Below are positions 16,472-20,214 of a DNA stretch of 20,214 nt, in pieces (positions within the stretch are counted from its first letter, which is position 1; each line of letters begins with the position of its first letter). The stretch lies in the NCBI GenBank assembly GCA_021844725.1, contig JAKBSX010000004.1:1-20214 (forward strand). Reading direction: 5' to 3'. This DNA comes from Actinomycetes bacterium (GTDB lineage Bacteria; Actinomycetota; Acidimicrobiia; Acidimicrobiales; Acidimicrobiaceae). The translations under genes were made by a program, and so were the position numbers. The notes beneath the pieces were generated by a model, which was not told the origin of the DNA, did not search any database, and worked only from the letters and a program-made list of their open reading frames with translations.

Positions 16472-17539
16472 CTAACTCCTTAACTCCGCTAACGATTCAG
16501 ACAAAGCGGTTATAAACCTAGCGTTTTCTTCCTCGGTGCCAACGGTAACCCGTAAACAGTCCTTAAGTCTGGGCCATCCAGAACAGTTCCTCACCAGAAC
16601 CGACCGATCCACCAACGCCTGCCATAATCTATCACCCAAACCGTCCGGGCCTCTAAATAATATAAAATTCGCCGAGGAGGGCCAATACTTCAAGTCCAAT
16701 CTTTTAAGCGCACCCTCTATCTCGTCCCTTCCAGCCAGAATCCTATCAAGGGTTCCCTCCATATCGTTTACCCGCTCCAGGGAAAGCCTTCCCGCCAATT
16801 GCTTTATGGTATCTATATGGTATGGCAAACACACATCCCACAAATTGGCAACAATATCCTCCGGTCCGATAAGATAACCCAGCCTCAAACCTGCCAACGA
16901 CCAAACCTTTGAAAATGTCTTGGAGACAACAATGTTCGACCGGTTCTGTGCCAGCTTCAGCGCGCTAAAACTGGCAAACTGGCCATATGCCTCATCGATA
17001 ACCACCAAAGTGTTTTCATCCTGAGCTACGGCAGATATTATCTCCGGATCTTCGTCCAAACCAGTGGGGTTGTTAGGAGAGCAGAAAAATACCACCTCCG
17101 GACGTGTCGCTTCTTGTACTGACACCACTTCATCTAGACCAAGGGCAAACTCCCTGTCCCGTTCAACTTCAATGACTTCAGTTGAGGTAATCCGCGCAAT
17201 TTGAGAGTACATAGCATAGGTTGGCTCAAACGTCATTGCTTTTCGCCCAGGGCCGCCGTAGGCAAGAAACAGGGTCGAAATCACCTCATTAGAACCGTTT
17301 CCAATAAAGATCTGTTCGGGAGCTACGCTATGCAACTCTGCAAGAGATTTACGTAGCTCCTTTGCCATTCTGTCAGGATATCGATTCAGATCAGCAGATG
17401 ACAATGAGCGGAAAAGCTCCTCCGTAAAGTCAGCTGCAGGACTGAATGGAGACTCATTAGTATTAAGCCTGACTTCCACCTGTACCTGCGGAGAATGATA
17501 AGCACCGAATAGAGCCAAATCTGGCCTCACCTTAGGCAT
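16472..17539 (-). CDS. hisC: Histidinol-phosphate aminotransferase
   Basis: HisC transfers an amino group to imidazole acetol phosphate with PLP as cofactor. The 355-residue class II aminotransferase shows LNTNESPF near the N-terminus, SPNNPTG (Asn157), DEAYGQF (Asp182, Tyr185) and the PLP lysine Lys211 in SKTFSKVWSLAGLRLGY. The usual phosphate-contact residues follow in that block. The ATG lies 8 bp inside the hisD 3' end, with GGAG 6 nt upstream. An aromatic or other aminotransferase role is possible within the family, but the his neighbours settle the call. Confidence 0.96.
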   Translation of the reverse strand: MPKVRPDLALFGAYHSPQVQVEVRLNTNESPFSPAADFTEELFRSLSSADLNRYPDRMAKELRKSLAELHSVAPEQIFIGNGSNEVISTLFLAYGGPGRKAMTFEPTYAMYSQIARITSTEVIEVERDREFALGLDEVVSVQEATRPEVVFFCSPNNPTGLDEDPEIISAVAQDENTLVVIDEAYGQFASFSALKLAQNRSNIVVSKTFSKVWSLAGLRLGYLIGPEDIVANLWDVCLPYHIDTIKQLAGRLSLERVNDMEGTLDRILAGRDEIEGALKRLDLKYWPSSANFILFRGPDGLGDRLWQALVDRSVLVRNCSGWPRLKDCLRVTVGTEEENARFITALSESLAELRS

Positions 17540-18818
17540 CTGAGCTCCGAATATTGACGCTCATCTGATGCGCATACAATCCTTCTGACGCTGCAATCGC
17601 TGATACATGGGGAGCCAAGTTATCAATGCCCGCTTGGCTTGCCTCGACCACATGGATATGTTTGACGAAATCTGATACTCGAAGCGCTGATGAAAATCGG
17701 GCAGAACCGTAAGTTGGTAGAACGTGACTCGGCCCAGCAACATAATCGCCCAAACTGGCCGGCGAAAGCTTCCCAATAAAAACCGCTCCGGCATTGCGAA
17801 CATTTCCAATCAACTCGTCCGCCGAGTCGCAAAGGATTTCAAGATGCTCTGGAGCTATGGCATTTGAAACCTCAATAGCTTGTGCAGGATCCCTGACTAA
17901 AACTGCGAATCCACCTTCACTAAGCGTGGATTCAATCTCGGCACGCCTTGGCGAATCGACAACAATCTTGTCGACTTCCTTCACTACCTCTTCGATGACT
18001 GACTGATCCCATGATACGAACCACGCCAGACCGTCCGGACCATGCTCCGCCTGAACCACAACGTCGATTGCCGCGAATGGCGCTGGCGTAGTCGAATCCG
18101 CGATGACCACCACCTCGGATGGCCCAGCAAACGAGGTTGGAATGCCTACATCCTGTGCTACCTCACGCTTTGCCACGGACACGTAAATATTCCCCGGACC
18201 AACAATAACATCAGCTCTTGCTACCGTTTCAGTACCGTAGGCCATAGCAGCTATAGCCTGTGCACCTCCGACGCTGTAAAGCTTGTCAACTTCCGCAATG
18301 TAAGCAGCAGCCAGCGTGGCATCGTCTACCTTACCGTCAGGACCTGGTGGAACGCAAAGGACTATCTGATCAACTCCAGCCACCTTGGCTGGGATGGCAG
18401 TCATCAAAACCGAAGATGGATATCGTGCTTTTCCTCCAGGGACGTAGCAGCCTGCCACGGAGACCGGAATCGAGCGCTGTGTAACAGTAAGCCCATTATG
18501 ACTGAAGGTTTTATCAGTTTCGACCTCCAATTGGTGATAGCCACGAATTGCATCTGCTGCCACCAAAAGGGCGTCCCGAAGGTCTGAAGAAATCCTTTTG
18601 TATGCAGCTTCAAGTTCTGGATACGGAACCTGAAGCGAAGAAAGTTTCACTCTATCGAAGTCTGCCGTATAAGCCAGTAAGGCTTTGTCTCCTTCATTTT
18701 TGACACGGGTGATTATCTCGCGAACAGCATCCACCGGAAGCTCTTGGATTACCTTGGGCCGTGGAAGCGAATCTAGATAGTTTCCCGAGGCGTTTCGAAG
18801 GTCGAGTAATTTTAACAT
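17532..18818 (-). CDS. hisD: Histidinol dehydrogenase
   Basis: HisD oxidises histidinol to histidine in two NAD-dependent steps and is the first gene of this operon. The 428-residue protein carries the zinc ligands Gln256 and His259 in VVQAEHGPD, Asp358 in LGDYVAGPSH and His417 in LYAHQMSV. The catalytic Glu-His pair is in APEHLEI (Glu324-His325). VPGGKARYPSS, YSVGGAQAIAA and VGPGNIYV are family signatures. No strong Shine-Dalgarno precedes the ATG. TATAAG lies 6 nt upstream, too close to be the -10 of a transcript with a normal leader. The promoter is probably in the 361-nt region upstream. Confidence 0.97.
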   Translation of the reverse strand: MLKLLDLRNASGNYLDSLPRPKVIQELPVDAVREIITRVKNEGDKALLAYTADFDRVKLSSLQVPYPELEAAYKRISSDLRDALLVAADAIRGYHQLEVETDKTFSHNGLTVTQRSIPVSVAGCYVPGGKARYPSSVLMTAIPAKVAGVDQIVLCVPPGPDGKVDDATLAAAYIAEVDKLYSVGGAQAIAAMAYGTETVARADVIVGPGNIYVSVAKREVAQDVGIPTSFAGPSEVVVIADSTTPAPFAAIDVVVQAEHGPDGLAWFVSWDQSVIEEVVKEVDKIVVDSPRRAEIESTLSEGGFAVLVRDPAQAIEVSNAIAPEHLEILCDSADELIGNVRNAGAVFIGKLSPASLGDYVAGPSHVLPTYGSARFSSALRVSDFVKHIHVVEASQAGIDNLAPHVSAIAASEGLYAHQMSVNIRSSDA

Positions 18819-19179
18819 AGACTTATAACTCTAGTTTGAACAGCAAAAAACTATCCATCTATTCAAATCATGCACCCTTTCAGCCAACGGGAACAATTAG
18901 ATTTCATCGGCAGGAAACCTGGTTAATAACATTTGGTCTCAACCTTTCCAGGCCAGGCTGTAAGGCTAACTAACCTTAGATTGAAAATGTAAAATTCAAT
19001 TTATCTGGCAAAAAGCAAGTCGAATAACGAAACATTTGAAAAAACTCCTGCTTGACCTTATTGCTCTTTACCTTGAAGGTTGAATAGTCACAACCAATAA
19101 CAAACCAACAATTCCAATATGGCATCTCGTAAAAAGGCCCACATTGGCAGTAAGATCTAAACACAAAAAAAGGAAACCA
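18819..19179. other. Intergenic region upstream of hisD and the small + gene
   Basis: This 361-nt divergent region should hold the his-trp promoter (leftward) and one for the small gene (rightward). It is A/T-rich with no convincing ORF. On the - strand TTGGTT and TATTCA (16-nt spacer, near 19100) are a weak promoter pair. A dyad TAAGG-N8-CCTTA is at 18961-18978, and ATTGAA-N9-TTCAAT at 18980-19000. Between 18911 and 18958 several CCTGG and CCAGG blocks could form alternative stems in a hisD leader. I found no run of His codons, no T-box motif and no obvious riboswitch. Confidence 0.5.
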
Positions 19180-19383
19180 ATGGACACATCGGAATTCAAG
19201 GCCAGCAATAAGGCTGAATTGTCATCTCTTGGAACTGCCCTTGAGGAGATAACTGAAAGGATTGTCAAGATAGCAGACTCATATGCTGGTCAGAAACTGG
19301 ACGGCTATGCTCACGATCTATATCAGGCTGAAAGATCTCTAAAATCCGCTCTTCGCTCAATTAGAAAAGTCAGGAACTCCTAG
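19180..19383 (+). CDS. Small helical protein of unknown function
   Basis: This 67-residue protein has an Ala/Leu/Glu/Lys-rich sequence that should form two or three helices, with blocks LGTALEEITERIVKIADSY (residues 18-36) and LYQAERSLKSALRSIRKVR. It has no cysteine, signal peptide or membrane segment. The ATG at 19180 is chosen because an AAGGA-type site within AAAAAAAGGAAA lies just upstream. A TTG at 19144 would add a lysine-rich leader. I do not recognise a named family, though it resembles small conserved hypothetical proteins of actinobacteria in general style. Its stop overlaps the end of nth by 4 bp on the other strand. It is divergent from hisD. Confidence 0.65.
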   Translation: MDTSEFKASNKAELSSLGTALEEITERIVKIADSYAGQKLDGYAHDLYQAERSLKSALRSIRKVRNS

Positions 19384-20060
19384 TTAAAAGCTGATGGACA
19401 TAGATCACAAAGCACACAGACCGAGCAATTTGGCTTTCTGGCAAAACATACCCTGCGGCCATGTATGATCAATCGCAAAGAGAATCCTCCCGTGGCAGGT
19501 GGAGGAACCCATTCCATCAAATCCTTTTCTATCCTTACCGGGTCTTTGGAACAGGTTAGTCCTAACCTTCGAGCCAAACGCCCGACGTGGGTATCTACTG
19601 CCAATCCTGGCTTGCCAAAGCCAACCGACAAAATAACGTTGGCGGTCTTCCTACCTACACCAGGAAGTTTGACCAAATCTTCAAGATTATCAGGGATACG
19701 ACCACCCTTGACAGATAAAACCTGACTGGCCATTTTTGATATATTTCGGGCTTTGTTTTTATAAAAACCGGTGGAATATATTATTTGCTCAATCTCATCA
19801 ACTCGAGCAAGTGCCATTTCCTTAGCGGTTGGATATTTCGCAAAAAGGGAAGGCGTGGTGAGATTCACCCTTTCATCTGTACACTGCGCAGAAAGAATGG
19901 TTGCAACCAAGAGCTGAAATGGAGAACTGAACTTCAAAGCACATAGCTCCTGGTTACTTCCCGGATAAGTTTCGTTTAGCCTGCTGAGAATTTCAAGCCT
20001 TCGCTCAAGTTCGTCTGACTTGGCATCATTTACAAACCCCTTGCCAGCGGGCGCCTTCAT
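19380..20060 (-). CDS. nth: Endonuclease III
   Basis: This base-excision-repair enzyme removes oxidised pyrimidines and nicks the abasic site. With ATG at 20060 it has 226 residues, slightly above the usual ~211 because of an N-terminal extension. The helix-hairpin-helix LPGVGRKTANVIL carries the catalytic Lys138, and VDTHVGRLARRLGL gives Asp156. The 4Fe-4S loop has the spacing C-X6-C-X2-C-X5-C (Cys205, 212, 215 and 221). The segment before HGRRVC is unusual (PPPATGGFSLRLII). AAGGTGA lies 4 nt before the ATG. A GTG three codons upstream is in frame but sits inside that site. The catalytic Lys and Asp together exclude a MutY identity. It is transcribed towards the small + gene and overlaps it. 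Confidence 0.95.
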   Translation of the reverse strand: MKAPAGKGFVNDAKSDELERRLEILSRLNETYPGSNQELCALKFSSPFQLLVATILSAQCTDERVNLTTPSLFAKYPTAKEMALARVDEIEQIIYSTGFYKNKARNISKMASQVLSVKGGRIPDNLEDLVKLPGVGRKTANVILSVGFGKPGLAVDTHVGRLARRLGLTCSKDPVRIEKDLMEWVPPPATGGFSLRLIIHGRRVCFARKPNCSVCVLCDLCPSAFN

Positions 20061-20106
20061 ATCTGTCACCTTCCATCAGAGAAAAATCAATACCAATCTA
20101 ACGTAA

Positions 20107-20141
20107 CCATTCAGGTGGTCAACTTCTGACCACCTGAATGG
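20107..20141. repeat. Perfect 15-bp inverted repeat upstream of nth
   Basis: Arms 20107-20121 and 20127-20141 are exact reverse complements around a 5-nt loop (ACTTC). The core is TTCAGGTGGTCA. It lies 47 nt upstream of the nth start. No U-tract follows on either strand, although T-rich sequence (GATTTTTC) occurs about 17-25 nt beyond the stem on the - strand. It could be a terminator for a leftward gene outside the window, or a subterminal hairpin of a mobile element. Confidence 0.6.
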
Positions 20142-20153
20142 GTTCTTTGGGTG

Positions 20154-20193
20154 TTGGGGTGGAGTGAGCTCAGTTGGCTGTATTGGGGTGGAG
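20154..20193 (+). repeat. Direct repeat in G/T-rich segment
   Basis: TTGGGGTGGAG occurs at 20154-20164 and again at 20183-20193, 29 nt apart. The segment from 20140 to 20193 is strongly G/T-rich on the + strand, unlike the neighbouring sequence. It begins exactly where the inverted repeat ends. Confidence 0.55.
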
Positions 20194-20197
20194 ATTC

Positions 20198-20214
20198 ATG
20201 GCCCAGATCGTAGT
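20198..20214 (+). CDS. Possible start of a gene cut by the window end
   Basis: An ATG at 20198 opens a reading frame starting MAQIV that is still open at the window edge. GGTGGAG lies about 4 nt upstream as a possible ribosome binding site. Five codons are too few to identify anything, and the frame could be chance. Confidence 0.2.

Noticed and set aside
18042..18587. 181-codon open frame on the + strand opposite hisD
   Set aside because: It lies wholly antisense to hisD, whose motifs are intact. Its protein is rich in Cys, His and Trp with no recognisable pattern, so it is a shadow frame.
18819..19179. Histidine attenuator leader peptide upstream of hisD
   Set aside because: There is no run of His codons on the - strand in this region and no short ORF followed by a terminator-type hairpin.

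Overview
The window looks like a stretch of core metabolic chromosome from a bacterium of moderate, roughly even GC content. An actinobacterium, perhaps of the Acidimicrobiia, is my best guess. This rests on the compact fabD-fabH-fabG-acpP-fabF order, a divergent GroES-like protein of a type I associate with actinobacterial genomes, an AarF/UbiB-family kinase, and his genes in the order hisD-hisC-hisB-hisH-hisA-hisF-hisI. The assignment is inference, because no rRNA or clade-specific marker is present. The genome uses trpF plus an ordinary HisA, not the dual-function PriA of many Actinobacteria, so a classical mycobacterium or streptomycete is unlikely.

Layout on the + strand, left part: a type II fatty-acid synthase operon (fabD, fabH, fabG, acpP, fabF; 4-4428) with overlapping stop/start codons at three of four junctions. 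A long hairpin follows (4453-4501), then an AarF/UbiB/ABC1-family kinase-like gene (4573-6198), then a small DUF302 gene (6341-6709). The DUF302 promoter region carries a perfect 24-bp palindrome that resembles a CsoR/CstR-type operator.

Layout on the - strand, middle and right: 14 genes are read leftwards from 18818 to 6836: hisD, hisC, hisB, hisH, hisA, hisF, a GroES-like gene, hisI, trpE, a ygfZ-like gene, trpC, trpF, trpB, trpA. Nearly all junctions overlap or abut. The two exceptions are a 163-nt gap between hisB and hisH and an 84-nt gap before trpC. hisG, hisE, trpD and trpG are not in the window, so both pathways need genes elsewhere.

Right end: a 361-nt gene-poor region with several dyads lies upstream of hisD. 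It is followed by a 67-codon + strand gene of unknown function, which ends tail-to-tail with nth (endonuclease III, - strand). The last 110 bases hold a perfect 15-bp hairpin and a G/T-rich repeat unlike the rest, possibly the edge of another element or gene.

Most of the window is orthodox housekeeping biosynthesis. The best candidates for something unusual are the biotinyl/lipoyl-like tail on FabD that lacks the modifiable lysine, the palindrome over the DUF302 promoter, the two non-biosynthetic passengers (GroES-like, YgfZ-like) in the his-trp operon, and the acidic C-terminal extension of TrpF. I saw no CRISPR array, tRNA, rRNA or complete mobile element.
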